Shown piece after piece: positions 46,376-57,989 of a DNA stretch of 64,000 bases. The position numbers and the translations under genes are program-made. This stretch comes from Poa pratensis (lineage: Eukaryota; Streptophyta; Magnoliopsida; Poales; Poaceae), in NCBI GenBank assembly GCA_947311845.1, contig CAMZMU010000027.1, forward strand, positions 43,984,853 to 44,048,852, in the 5' to 3' direction. The notes below the pieces were generated by a model, which saw only the letters and a list, made by a program, of their open reading frames with translations, did no database searches and was not told where the DNA came from. Position 1 is the first letter of the stretch; each line of letters opens with the position of its first letter.

Positions 46376-46707
46376 CGCTGATCTCTTCTGGACTCACTCT
46401 CCTCTCAGGGGAGCGTTCGGAACGGAGGAAAAGCTGTTGGAAAATGGAAAATTCTTCCTATCGGCCGGAGGACGGCACGTTCAGAGCATATCCAGTCTTT
46501 TTTTTCTTGTATACAAATATCCAGTCGGAGTCCTAAACTCGGCCAAAGGGTCTGACGAACACCGCGTCCGGATGTGTTCGCGTACACCCGACCAGACAAT
46601 CACAAAATTGATGTTCTACAACCGTAATCCTCAAATCGTCCTCCTCAAAATCATAATGACATAATGGCATGCAAATAGATTATAAGGATAGGTAGTTTAA
46701 ATATCAT

Positions 46708-48078
46708 GAACCACCAAAAAAAATCCCCTCCTCGTTCCCTCCTCGTCGCTCCCGTGGGCGGCGGCGTAGGGAAACCCTAGCCTCGGCCGGCTCGACCCTC
46801 CCTCGCGCTCTCCTACTCCTCGCCGCCGCCGATGGGCGTCTCCGGCCGAAGGCCGAGCGCGGGCGGCGGCGGGGCTCCTTCTCCCCTTCGCGCGGGGCCT
46901 TGGCACGGGCCGGGGCGTCGCCTTGGCGCCGAGCTTTGCGAAGGGCGCGGCGGCGCGACCGGCCTGCCGGTGGTGCGGCGGCTTTGCGGTGGTTCCTCGC
47001 GGCGCGCTGGAGGTGGCGGCGGTCCGGCCAGGACAGCAACGACTCCAGCGGCACGGCGGCGACCTCTCCCCGATGGTTCGCCAACAAGGCCATGCCGGCC
47101 CTCCTCGCAGGGCGACGGTCGCGGCGGCGTGGCGATCCGGCGGCAGCGGTGGGGACAGCACGTGCGGCAGGGACGGTGGACGTCCGCCATGGCCATGGCT
47201 GGTGAGCTCGGCCCAGATCTGGGCCCATTTGGGCCCGATCTAGGTTCTACGGGCCCAGCCGGTGCCTTCTGGAGTCCTTCTGCGAGATGACAACGACGAC
47301 CTTGGCACTGCAGCGCGGCGGCGGGGCTAGTTGGCCTGATCTGGGGCCTGACCGGCCCTGCTGCTGCGTCCGGTCGGTGACCGCCTCGAGCGTGGAGACA
47401 GGTTCCACTCCTATCGGTTGTCGTTGTTGCCCTCGCGGGCCTGTATCTGTCGTCGGCCTCACTCTTATGTCACGGTGACCCCGTGACTTGCGGGCTCCTT
47501 GGTGTGAGGTTGCGGACGCCGGGGCGGCGGCCCTGGAAGGTGGACTGCACAGACGTCTTTGCGGCGGGCGACGTGGCGGTGGTGATGGCCTAGTTCTTTG
47601 GCTATGTGGATGGCGAGGAGCGGGTGGCGGGGGTTCCTGGAGTTGGTGGCGGCATCTCCCAGATCGTGGCATGGAGACCTTTCTCGGAGGATATGGGCAG
47701 TCCGCTTGTGCGATCGTTTGCGTAGGTTTTTCCGAGCGAAAGCTCAGCGCTCCGGCGCCAACGGCGGCAATGCCTGCGGGCATCGTTACCCTCCTGGGGC
47801 GTCGTTGTGGTTACTTGCGTTGCGTTAGGGCTCCGGGTGAAAAGCCATGACCGTTCCGGTCTCGACGACGGCGGCGTGCTACGTCGTTACCCTCTTGGGG
47901 CGTTATCGTGGAGCCTAGTACTTTAGGCCTTTTCCACTTTCTTCGGTGGCAAGTTTGGTTCTCTCTGGTCTTCTTTTTTCTATCTGTGATCTGCTTTGTA
48001 AGAGGTTCCCCTCATCACATTGTATCGGTTCGGCCATTGGGCTTTATTTATAAAGCGGGGCGAAAGCCTATTTCTTCA
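46708..48078 (+). mobile_element. GC-rich non-LTR retroposon, no RT ORF, 1.37 kb
   Basis: A perfect 14-bp target duplication AGTTTAAATATCAT flanks it (46694-46707 and 48079-48092). The left end is C-rich and contains GGGAAACCCTAGCC. The right end reads TTTATAAAGCGGGGCGAAAG, a tail style seen in grass LINEs. No reverse transcriptase or endonuclease is visible; the many ORFs are GC-driven. Related to 29624-30865. Confidence 0.8.
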
Positions 48079-48393
48079 AGTTTAAATATCATACGAATAA
48101 ACGTATAAACATAGTTCAAACATCAACGTATATAGTTCAACACAGAAATTAATCAGACACGGTTCATCGGAAACACCGGAGCGGAGGCACACTGATGCAA
48201 ATTCGTCGGAGGGACATGAGCTCTCATGGACTATGGAGAACCCGGTCGTCCTCCGCTGTCGCACGTTCTCTCTAGCGACGACGACGTGCCCGGCAAACCC
48301 CGGCTTGACATTCCATGTCCCATGCATGAGCGGCATCAGCTTCACGTTCAGTTTCCACCGCTCTCACACTGTCTTGACATTCAGCTTCCACCG

Positions 48394-49209
48394 CTATCGT
48401 AACTGTTTCGCGATCATGTTCCCGTGCTTCACGTTCCCTTTGCCGAGCACGGCGTGCCTGTCGAGCCTGACTCTCCGCTTGGCGGAGCCGGTCCCTCTTC
48501 TCTGCATCTGGGTGTAGTTGACGAACGGACTATCTTTTAGTATGTCCCAACAATAGGAGGACTTCCACTCCCTCGTCGCCGGCCTTCCCAAGTGCATTGT
48601 ACAGTAGGATGGCATCATCCATCTATCAAAATGAAATAGGTACTCAATAGGATCCGGCATTGTACAAAATTGAACATTAGACACTTACGGAACCCATTTG
48701 AGCAAAGCATTCGGCGAACTTGTTAATTTCCGCCACGATGCATTTCCATCTCTGGCGGAGGGAGGCCTCATTGTGGACAACTTCCGAGTTTGAATTGAAA
48801 ACTTGATCAATCCGGCCCCGAAATGAAGCACGGTGGTACCTTCCGATCAGAGCATCATCCGGGGTGGTCAACCACGCATTGCACAACACCTTATCATCGT
48901 CGACGGAGTACATCGGCTCTCTTGCAACGGCCTACGGATTCATCAAATTTCTACATTACGCATCCTACTTGTTCCTAAAATGTACAATGGTGGAAAGGAG
49001 ACGCAAATCTGTGGAGGAGCCACCGTTGTTTCGTTGGACGCGGCGGCGACGGAACTGCCCGCACAGTCGGAGCAAAGAGCCGCCGCCACTGACCGAGAAG
49101 ACGACGCCACGGCATCCGCCCCGGAGCAGCTGCCAATCTCCTCCTCCTCCGCGAGCGCATCACAGTACAGCTCGGTCGCGGACTCGCTGCCGGAGCCCAC
49201 CATTGTCAA
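48394..49209 (-). pseudogene. Harbinger ORF1-like gene (Myb/SANT-like DNA-binding), decayed
   Basis: A minus-strand peptide at 48913-48690 reads MYSVDDDKVLCNAWLTTPDD, IGRYHRASFRGRI, then ASLRQRWKCIVAEINKFAEC, which resembles the SANT/trihelix-like domain of PIF/Harbinger ORF1 proteins. A probable short intron (48688-48623) follows. The next segment in a shifted frame (EWKSSYCWDILKDSPFVNYT) matches the C-terminal motif of the same proteins (HCW-x-ILKD-x-P). An upstream Ser/Ala/Glu-rich segment (49209-48943) could be the N-terminal part but is in another frame. ORF1 proteins help the transposase bind element ends. Frame breaks suggest it is inactive. Confidence 0.55.
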
Positions 49210-49487
49210 AGCTACGGACAGAGAAGAGTGACAGCGGAGTGGAGTGGAAAGGGGATCGAAGGAGAGTGAAAGATAGGGTTCATCCGGGGTAGGGATTTAG
49301 TGGATATATGCGGGGTCGTATTGGGCCACGTACGACGCCTGTCCGGACTGCCCCAAACCATCCCCACATATGGACTGGGTTAGGGGTTTTGGGGGCCTCT
49401 CTTGGTGCTGGTTTTCAGTTCAAACCCTATCCGGGCAGTCCACCCGGACGTATAGGACGACTTTGGGGCCTCCGACTAGAGATGCTC

Positions 49488-49945
49488 TCATTAAGTGTTG
49501 AATTTTGCGTGTGTGTCACAAGACAGCCACAGGGGGTGTTAAAATGTACAAATGGATGACCCTTTCCACCAGTTTGGTGACAAAACTAATTCATTCGACA
49601 TATCTTCATTATTTATATGCTCCTGCAGTCCTGCTCAATCTCTATGGCTTCTAGAACGAACTCTCTTCTCACTTCCATTTGGGATCCATGATAGCTAACG
49701 AACAGATTATCGAGGCAACAGATGAGAAAATATTAAAGCTGACACCTGAAGGGAAAATTTATTAAAAACAAGAGCACGGGAATGCTCATTCCAGTACAAG
49801 ACTACAGGATCACAAGCCGCATAACAACACAAGCCTGAGCGTTCAACATCAAGGACACAACACAAAAACAAACACGCACACGGGCTGGCACACAGTGGGA
49901 CACGCCTCGGCTTCTTTTGTGAACAAACCGGCACTGGAAACCACT
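49488..49945 (-). other. 3' flank of the intact GST gene
   Basis: Contains the 3' UTR of the minus-strand GST gene (about 49740-49945). The rest is AT-rich without recognisable features. Confidence 0.5.
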
Positions 49946-52721
49946 CTAAGATGATGGCTTCATCAGTGCAGCGACCTTCTGGACGGACGGCTTCGCCACC
50001 AGGTCAGTCCACCAGGCTTTCACATGTGGGTATGCGTCGAACAAGGATGCATAGGGCGTAGCCCCCAAGCATAGGGTGGTAGACGCATGGTTGAGGTCCG
50101 CAAGACTAAGGTAGTCACCAGCCAGGTACTTGGTCTTGCTCAGGCGCGCCTCGTACACAGCAAGCACATTCTTCAGTTTCACAAGGTTAGCCTCGACAAC
50201 TTTCTGGTCAGTAGCTCCCCCGAGCATAGGATGGACGAGGCACTCGAAGAGAATGGGGCCCAGTGCAGCGGTGTACTGGTTGGCCTCAACTTCGAGCCAC
50301 ACATCAACCATCGCTGACTCCTTGAGGTCACCCTCCTTCAGCAGCTCAGGTTTGCTCTTGCGGCATGCATACCTGCAAATAGCACGGGATTCTGAAAGGA
50401 AGACAGGAAAAAACAGAAACAGAGTGATCATCAGCAACGATGCTAAATACCCAAGGATTATGAAGGAGTATGGTACTAGTTTTCACATTTGAATAAATTG
50501 GTCTTGACCTAGCAAAATAATAATAGAACCTTAAAAATATGATTGTATTTCAACGAAAACGAGAATTTAAATAGCAAACATAACTTATATGAATTTGCAA
50601 CAAAAACCTTAAAACCCATGTTTTCTTTCCAAAAAAGACTAAAGCTCATGTTTGGTAATGATTGTATTATTTCACAGTTTGAGAGCAGGTTGATGAAAAT
50701 TCAAATACAATCTTGCAGTGTCACTCATGGCAAGGATACTTCATTCTCATCGACTAGTGGTTTGCTAATTATGATAATTTCAAGAGATAGCATCATACCG
50801 AAGATGCACAAGTCACCATCCTGCAAAGCCGGCACCTGACCAAAGGGCTGCAGAGAACAATATGAAGACAGTGAGTTTTAGCAACCAGATGCTAGCTTCT
50901 AAAAACAGAAATCATGTGCCACAATTATTGTGAAATTCATATTGACATTGGTTACACAGAAGATAAATGTCAATAAGATAACATCCTATGGGCAATGAAT
51001 TCATCTACACATGATTCTTTTAGTGTAAAAATAATATGTATAGAACATCTGAAAATATCAATGAACATATCCACAATATCTGCAATGGCTAATTGCACTG
51101 TCAACAAATTTGTGATTAACTGAGCAAAGCAGAGAGTGTGGAAACCGCTGCTTAAACAGGTGATAAATTCCTAGATATATGTGTGCTGGTTCTATAATAT
51201 AGAATACTAATCTTGAATTGGTGTCCATGCTAATTGCAGACTCACTTTGTTCGCTAAAAGTTGGTGGTGAGTGACCTAAATCATAATGGCCAATTCATGC
51301 AGTTAGTCTCGCCGTTGGCCGGTGGGCACTCACGCTCTTAGAAACAAGACTTGTAATGACACAATGTTATTTTTATCTCTAACTGAGATCGTAGATTTAT
51401 TGTCAGGGCTTCCCAAGGAGGAGAACAAACAATCAATTGGGTTGGGTTTTGTACTTCTAAGTGCAGATTGAAGTATTGTGTGAAAACTCACCGGGCATAT
51501 GCCCATGATAATTGACAGAAACAAGATGTTGTTGTGGCTGCTGTGCAGCAAAAAGGCCACTGTGAGGTAATAAGTGCTACTCTGAATGTTCTGTTTTGTT
51601 TTATGTTTTGCTGCCAATTTCTGAGAATTAACATGTTGCCTGGGTTCCTGTGATAATGTTAAAAGATAGTTTCCTGGAATTTTTGCTTGTACCATGAGCA
51701 AGACTGGGCATGCCACATATGAGAATAGAACATGCTTCTTAGAAACCTTAAGACCAACCTTATTATTACAACACATCTCGCTTATCACCAAGCAGATCTA
51801 ATGGATGGAAGTGGTGTATAAAATACGTAGTTTTTACTAAGAGAAAAGGTAGTTCTATTACTAAATGAGGGGTAACTAACTTAGTCAGAAGCACCTACAT
51901 GCTTAAAATGATAAAAAAATGAACAATTTCTCTACATTAAACTAAATGAGGAACAAAGAGTCGAGTTTTCAATATTTAATCAAAATGTGGTTACAAGGTT
52001 TAAGAGAAGACGTAGTAAAAGAGGTTTCACTTTTAAAAAAAGGTTACATAGTAATAGTATTAGGGTTGGTGGCGTGGGTGCAGGAAGTGTGATGTGTGTG
52101 GATGTGGGGAACACATGTTTTTTTTTCTGAAGTGCAACTAGCTAGGCTAAAGTCAAGTGACTAAAGATTGGAGAGCAGAGTAGGTGCTAATTGAAAAGTC
52201 AGCACGCGGTTCACGCCTAAATCATCCGCGAATCTGAGACAATAATCCACACCATATTTACTGCATACTCCTTCAGCTTTGGATTTGCTCCAATTAAGCG
52301 GAGCTTTCTAACAACGTTTTTTTAGCATTCTTAAATTTGCCACATGAAGGCTAGTGAAGTAGTGATCCCGTCAAATCGCGAGTCTGGACGACAGCAACAC
52401 CTCTCCGTCTTTCTAACTACACAGTGAAGGATACAGCGGACCCCTCTGGGCAGCTCAAGAAGAAACGAATCGACATATCATTTGGTGAAATTAGACGCAA
52501 ACTGCGTAATGATCAGAAACAAATTGACCAGGACGGCACAGCGAGAGAAGCCTGGAGGTTGAAGGACTTACGTTCCTGGCGAGGTGGTCGGGGCCCTTGT
52601 GCTCGCCGGTGCCGAAGTTGATGGGGACGATCTCGTACTCGACGCCGGCCTCCTCCAGCGCGGCCACGCACCTCGTCACGTTCCACGACAGGGTGGCGCC
52701 GTACAGATTCACGGGAGCCAT
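49946..52721 (-). CDS. GSTF: glutathione S-transferase, phi class
   Basis: Phi-class GSTs conjugate glutathione to electrophiles such as herbicides and stress products in the cytosol. Three exons join in frame: 52721-52572, 50847-50799 and 50391-49946 (645 nt), giving 214 aa, the usual size. The N-terminal thioredoxin-fold domain starts MAPVNLYGATLSW with the catalytic Ser at position 12 and has GEHKGPDHLARN/PFGQVPALQDGDLCIF/ESRAICRYACRK (slashes mark exon joins), including the glutathione-binding PFGQVPAL and ESRAI motifs. The C-terminal helical domain includes YLAGDYLSLADLNHAST and FDAYPHVKAWWTDLVAKP. The large first intron shares words with that of the broken copy at 42950-46375, so both arose by tandem duplication including introns. 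Confidence 0.93.
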
Positions 52722-52834
52722 TCTCGCTGATCTCTTGCGATGAACTCTCTCGAAAACCCTCGCACTTTCCTCTTCTCAAGTCGCTGCGGATTGATGGATG
52801 TGATGGGATGGTGAAGACGACGCTCGGGGCCCGG

Positions 52835-52841
52835 TTTAATA
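52835..52841 (-). promoter_or_regulatory. TATA-like box of the intact GST gene
   Basis: The minus strand reads CCTATTAAACC, about 115 bp upstream of the ATG, in unique sequence. At the equivalent distance in the broken copy lies a transposon. Confidence 0.5.
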
Positions 52842-53250
52842 GGCGATGATGCGCCCGTGGAGACGTTGGAGCGGGTGACGGGTCGGTGCGGTAGGTCAAT
52901 GGATGATGCCGCCCCCGCGCGCGCTTCGCGATGCTTCCGGTTCTTTAACCATTTCAAGGACTAGCACGCTCCTTTCTTCTTACTTACTCAGTAATTTTCT
53001 GGGGTGGTTTTGAGCGACAGACGCAAGTGGTGACGCGCACCGGTGCGCCACCGAGGCGTCGAGATTCGCATATCTCCTTTCTCAACCACCTTTCATTAGA
53101 TAGATCTTTTTTCTTGGAAATTACAATTGACCAACACAACGAAAAGAAATCACCGCAATATGTTCCTATGGTCTTCGTATTCCCTTCATTTTTTAATATA
53201 AGATGTTTTATTTGTTACACATGTTGTTTAGATATAAGTGAGTGAACATG

Positions 53251-53391
53251 GAGAACCTACCTGTGGTAGGATGGTTAGGAGAGTGGTTGTACCCAGCGCA
53301 CAAGAGTTTAAATTCCATGTTTGACACTGTTGTTTCTCATTTAGGCGGAATATTCTTCAGTGGGAGGTGACGTTCTCGTCGATAGCGAAGC
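53251..53391 (+). mobile_element. SINE fragment (same family as 44938-45236), 3' truncated
   Basis: It follows the start of the other copy, from GAGAAC through GGATGGTTAGGAGAGTGG, ATGTTTGACACTG and AATATTCTTCAGTGGGAGG, then stops at about half length. Confidence 0.7.
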
Positions 53392-54757
53392 TCAACAAAA
53401 TGCATGGAAGGGGTCGAGGAGATCCAAGGAGCTCGGAATCCATGTAGCGGCGGCGACTAGGGTTAGCATGTGAGGTCGTTTTATCTCTTGTTGCCATATC
53501 AGCCCGACATGGGTTATACACATCAGTTTTGGGTTAGACGAGCGAGTACGGCCGGCCTTTTGTAGGGCCCACGCTAGAAGGGGGATAAAATTTTATATTC
53601 CTTCATAATTTGATTACTACACATCTAAAAAAATGTTGGACTAGGCCTTTTGTATCCATCGCTGGGAGTCGAGGAAACGCACGAGACTGTTTGTTCCTCT
53701 TCGCATCTTGATCGAGTCGCATGTTCCTCTCCGTCTTCGTGACTTCGCCTCTTCTACGATCGACGGATCGAGTTTGTTACTGGATCCTCTTGCGTAGATA
53801 TAGTAAATATAGGGGCCATTTTTTCAACCTTGCACTATAGCCCCAAAATATATAAACCGGCCCTGCGAGCGAGTTAGACGTGTTAGCTCTGGATTGGATT
53901 TTCTAAAGCCTAACCTATTGAGGTTCCTCTTTGAAACCCTTACCGCAATTGAGGTGGCTATATGTAATTTTCTCTTTTATTGGCTACTTTACAATCACAG
54001 CAAACTTTATTATCCATACATTAGCTAGCTTCCTTTAGTTTATGATGTTGTGCGACACTTTTGTGCGAACTAATTGGAGGGTCTGTGTTTATCGTCTGCT
54101 CCACGTTATTGGTGAAACACTTTTCTTCATGGTCACAGATATTAACATCTTAACGATCCGAGGTCCAGGGAAAAAAAGGAAGGTCCGGAACTTGCTGCAC
54201 GGTCGTAGGTGAAACATCGCAAGCGTGCGTAAGGATTAAGGAAGCACAGCACCAACAAGATGCAGAAAATGTGTGGAACCGTGATCTATGGCGACGTTTT
54301 GCTTCGCCGGAAATGGCATGTCGGATGCGCAGAAAATCCTGGAGAACTCACTCAGCAATGATGCAGCGATTTAGGTGTCAGCAGTGACCACTCTCCAGTG
54401 TGCATACTTCACTTTTTGGGGGAGACTTTTTCACCACCAGGGCCGATGTGCGTTCTACTCAAACATGATTTTCTTTTTTGCACGTTGATAAGGGAATGTA
54501 CTGCTGCTTATTGCTGAATGCTGAGTCCTCATAATGAAACTAAACCAATGTTAGATTGCAAACTTGACTCCGCCTATATTGACATCAGATTTAACGGGGT
54601 TTCTCAGATATGCGGACTCTATGATGTCTGGTCTGGTCACTGAGTTTTTTCTTGGTAGAGGCATTACGCTGGTGCTCAAAGTTACCCGAGAGAGACAAGA
54701 TGAGGGAGGGATGGCTTTAGTAGATCATGTTCCCAAAAGCACACGCCAGTAATATTA
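53392..54757. other. intergenic, nothing recognised
   Basis: Mixed-composition sequence with only short ORFs and no motif I can assign. Confidence 0.4.
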
Positions 54758-54944
54758 GAGCATCTTCAGTCGGAGCGTTCAAATGGTCGCCCAAAGGCTT
54801 TTGGGGCGTGCCGGATACTTTTTTCTCCCCACTCGCGCCGCCCAAATCTGATTTTGGTCCGGCGCCGCCCAGTTTTGTGTCCGACACGCCCAGCCCACGC
54901 CCTTCACTTGGGGCGGCTTGGGGCGGCCCCGGACACTACGAAAC

Positions 54945-56699
54945 TGTCACGCCCCGAGACCCGGCCCGGTAGAATGACAGCCGCCGCGCGCCTAAAGACC
55001 CGAAAGTCTATACACGCGCAAGGCGTAGAGAAGCAGGACTAAACCAGCACAGTGGATCTCAACAGCTCAAATTTATTTTACATGATTATTACATTTACAA
55101 GAAATAAAAGATTCTCTAGTCGTTCCCACCCAACTGGTCCAGCCTACTCCTCGGATACATCGTCTTCCGCTGCGCACTCTGATCATCAAAAATATAAAGG
55201 AGCAAGGGTGAGTACAAACAAGTCGTACTCAGCAAGTAAATACTTTACTAAACAATAAAGATCAGAGTATTGAATACAGTAATAACGGCCTTACTGTATT
55301 TTAGTCAAATATCAATGAACAAGATAAACAAAGCATCAACGAAACTTGATTTAGAAGAACAAATCATCCACCGAGGAATATAGAATTAAGGATGGTGAAT
55401 GACCATGTATCGGTTTCACACATGACAGCAAGGTTCTCTACCCGGGACTCACAGGGTGAATATTCACGCTTTTACACTCTTAAGAGGGGTACTCCGACAT
55501 CAACAGCCTCGACCAGAACCACACAGGCTCCAGAACGAGCAGAGCCCTTTTGCCCGCTCAGACACCGGACACCTTGACCTACTCGATGTCGGTCGCTCCT
55601 ACGGATCCATCACCGACACTTTCCATTCAAGGGCCGCCCCTCACGGAGAGCTCAGACTGTCCCATACCAGAACTGCGACCGGTACAATACGTTTGCCGTC
55701 GTGACACCAATACGGAAGGATGGCACGATATCCATACAGATAGGTGATACAATCACCGGACTGAAACGAAGCCAACAAGATATACTCAACAGGATATTCT
55801 CAGACTCCTCATGAGCTCCTGTAGAGTATCTGATTAAATCGAGGATGAGAGAAACTCCTCTCTCCGATACCACAATAGCAGGATGATCAGAAGATTAAAA
55901 AGATCACGTGCACCAATATCCAATAGAGTATCAGGGGTAGATATATCCAACAGGATACTAAGGACTAAACAATCCACAAGGCAGATGCAAGTGACGTAGA
56001 TGCAAGGATTTAGCAAAGCAACTACTTGCCTCAGTCGTGAGAATAAACCATGGGATCAATACTCTGATCGGATGGATCGGCAGCATCTCCTTGCTCCAAC
56101 TTCGTATTCTCAGCTCCTTCCAAAGAACACGCTGGCTAATCGCAGACCCTCGTCGGCGTCTCTCTCTCTTACTCTATTTTCCTCCGGTCTCACTCTCCTT
56201 GCTTCCTCCGATCGTTGGAGACAGCGGCATCATCGTTCCTATTTATAGGTTTAGCTAGCTAAAATATCCCGGCCGCCTCGCCGCTTACCCAAAGAAATAT
56301 CTGACCGCTTGCCGCTTTGGAGAACTGATAAAATATCTTGTGCCGACGTGTGAGCCAATGATTAGTCGCTGCTGCTAGAACGTCCACGAAGAGAGAGCAT
56401 GGCTGACTCAAGCCCCCAGCAGCTGCCAGCAAACCACACCTAGCCACGTAGTCCCTTCACTTCCTTAGTAAATAAGCTTGCCTTCTACTAGTACACCACT
56501 GCCACTAGTACGTAGTGCTACACACCTATGCATGCATAGTTGAATGCATCGATGCATGCACAAACAATTCAGCTACAACTCCTCTTATTAATGCACGCAT
56601 GCAGATTTTAACACCACAGAATAGAACAAACGAAATAATTAGAAACCAAATATTATTTTATCCAAAATAATTAATAACTCGAAAATCCTGGGTATTACA
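54945..56699 (-). mobile_element. solo LTR inserted in the Harbinger-like element
   Basis: On the minus strand it runs TGTAATACCCAGG...CGGGGCGTGACA, flanked by a perfect 5-bp target duplication GAAAC (54940-54944 and 56700-56704). No internal coding region or primer site is visible, so it is read as a solo LTR of 1755 bp. Removing it restores the continuity of the host element. Confidence 0.75.
56238..56249 (-). promoter_or_regulatory. TATA box of the solo LTR
   Basis: The minus strand reads CCTATAAATAGG, about 450 bp from the LTR's 5' end, in the orientation given by TGTAATACCC...TGACA. Confidence 0.5.
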
Positions 56700-57003
56700 G
56701 AAACGGCCGCCCCCGACGCGCGGGCCATGCCTGGCAGTGAGACACGCAGAGGCGAAGCGGCGGTCGTCGTCAAAGGCGCGTGCCGCCTCGGTTTCACTGC
56801 CCGGCGCAGACGGCAGTGAGCCGTCGCCTCGACCGATCGCCGGAGTGAATGCACGGCGCACCTTTTCGAGGCGACGGCGTAAATACGGCCACCGCTCTCC
56901 GGCGGCAATAAAAGGCGATGGCCCCGCGCTCGCTCGCCTCACTCGCCGCTCTCCTCTCTCCCTCGCCTCCTTCTCTGCTCCACAACCACCGCCGCCGCCG
57001 CAT

Positions 57004-57989
57004 ATGGCCGGGCACTACCGACGCACGGGGGGCGCGGCGGCGAACGGCTTCGCGCCGCGCACCCTCCTCTGCGAGCAGTCGGAGGCGCTCGCGGAGAACG
57101 GGTACCCCGTGCCGTCCGACATGCGCGTCGGGCATCGGTGCGGGATCTCCGTGCGCGGCATCCCGATGGCGAAGCCGCTCACCGCGCCAACAAAGATTTC
57201 CCCGCGGCGCAGGTCACGCACCACTGGCGTGAGCTGACGCCGGAGGAGCGCGACGACCCGCGCTGGAACCCGGAGGACCCGGGCAGCGCCGCCCGTTATG
57301 AGGAGGCGTTCAGACGCCTCTACGACGAGGAGATGAACAGGTGGGAGGGCCCCGGGCCGGTGCCCAGAGACAAGAACGCCGCCGGGCGCGAGGCTTTCTG
57401 GAGCGTGCCAAACCGCACGCTCCAGAACGTCATGGACCACATCGCCGCCGGTGGCTCCCTGCTGGAGTGGCCGGCGACGCCCTACTACTACGCGCCTCCT
57501 CCTCCTCCTCAGGCGCCGCCAACGCACGTGTGGGCGCCGCGGCTATCGACGCCATCTTCCTCGCGCTCGACGGCGTCGTCGCGTGGGTCCTCATCACGGG
57601 CGTCTTCCTCGTCCTCCCGCTCCCGCGCCGCCGGGCTCCTCACGCTGAAGCTAGAGCCCATGAAGGTCAAGGCGGAGCCGGGGACGACGCAGGAGGCGTC
57701 CCTCTACGCCGAGCTGAAGGCAGCGCAGGAGGCCCACGACGAGGAGGAGCTCCTCCGGCAGGCGGAGGCCGCGTCGCTCAACGACGTGCCGCCCATGGAC
57801 GTGCCGAGCGCCTGCGCCTGGTTAGCGTTCATGCACGCCCAGGAAACAGGCGTGCCGTTCCTCGACCTCACCGGCGACGCCCCCGGCCCTAGCCGCGTCA
57901 AGAAGGAAGACGACGGCGGCGCAGGAACTAGCGGCGTCAAGGAGGAGGACAAGGACCCCTACTGGGCCTTCGATCGCCGCTACCAGTAG
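57004..57989 (+). pseudogene. ORF of the Harbinger-like element, unknown function, one frameshift
   Basis: The first frame starts MAGHYRRTGGAAANGF at 57004 and holds a conserved-looking GYPVPSDMRVG...GIPMAKPLTAP. Near 57190 the frame changes, and the second frame carries ANKDFPAAQVTHHWRELTPE, RYEEAFRRLYDEEMNRW, FWSVPNRTLQNVMDHI, a proline-rich stretch, and a C terminus to 57989 of about 330 aa in all. The second half has a Ser-rich segment, four psi-K-x-E motifs (LKLE, VKAE, VKKE, VKEE) and a hydrophobic-acidic VPFLDLTGD like a SUMO-interacting motif. I recall similar proteins as a large Triticeae family of uncharacterised proteins, but no search was done. Function is unknown, and the frameshift probably disables this copy. 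Confidence 0.55.

Larger units (their letters stand above)
46484..49487 (-). mobile_element. PIF/Harbinger-like element with Myb/SANT-like ORF
   Basis: Termini GAGCATATCCAGTC...GGAGTCC on the left and, inverted, GAGCATCTCTAGTCGGAGGCC on the right, flanked by TCA (46481-46483 and 49488-49490). A 3-bp duplication and this terminus fit PIF/Harbinger, although TWA is the usual target. It carries an ORF1-like gene on the minus strand but no recognisable DDE transposase. A GC-rich retroposon (46708-48078) and a 19-bp scrap (46498-46516) are inserted in it. Confidence 0.65.

Noticed and set aside
46813..47850. GC-rich Arg/Pro ORFs on both strands
   Set aside because: Same reason: inside a retroposon, no domain, frames open because of GC bias.
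57138..57989. 283-aa ORF starting MRDLRARHPDGEAAH as a complete gene
   Set aside because: Its first residues are the wrong-frame reading of the upstream ORF; the conserved part begins only at ANKDF, so it is treated as the second half of a frameshifted ORF.
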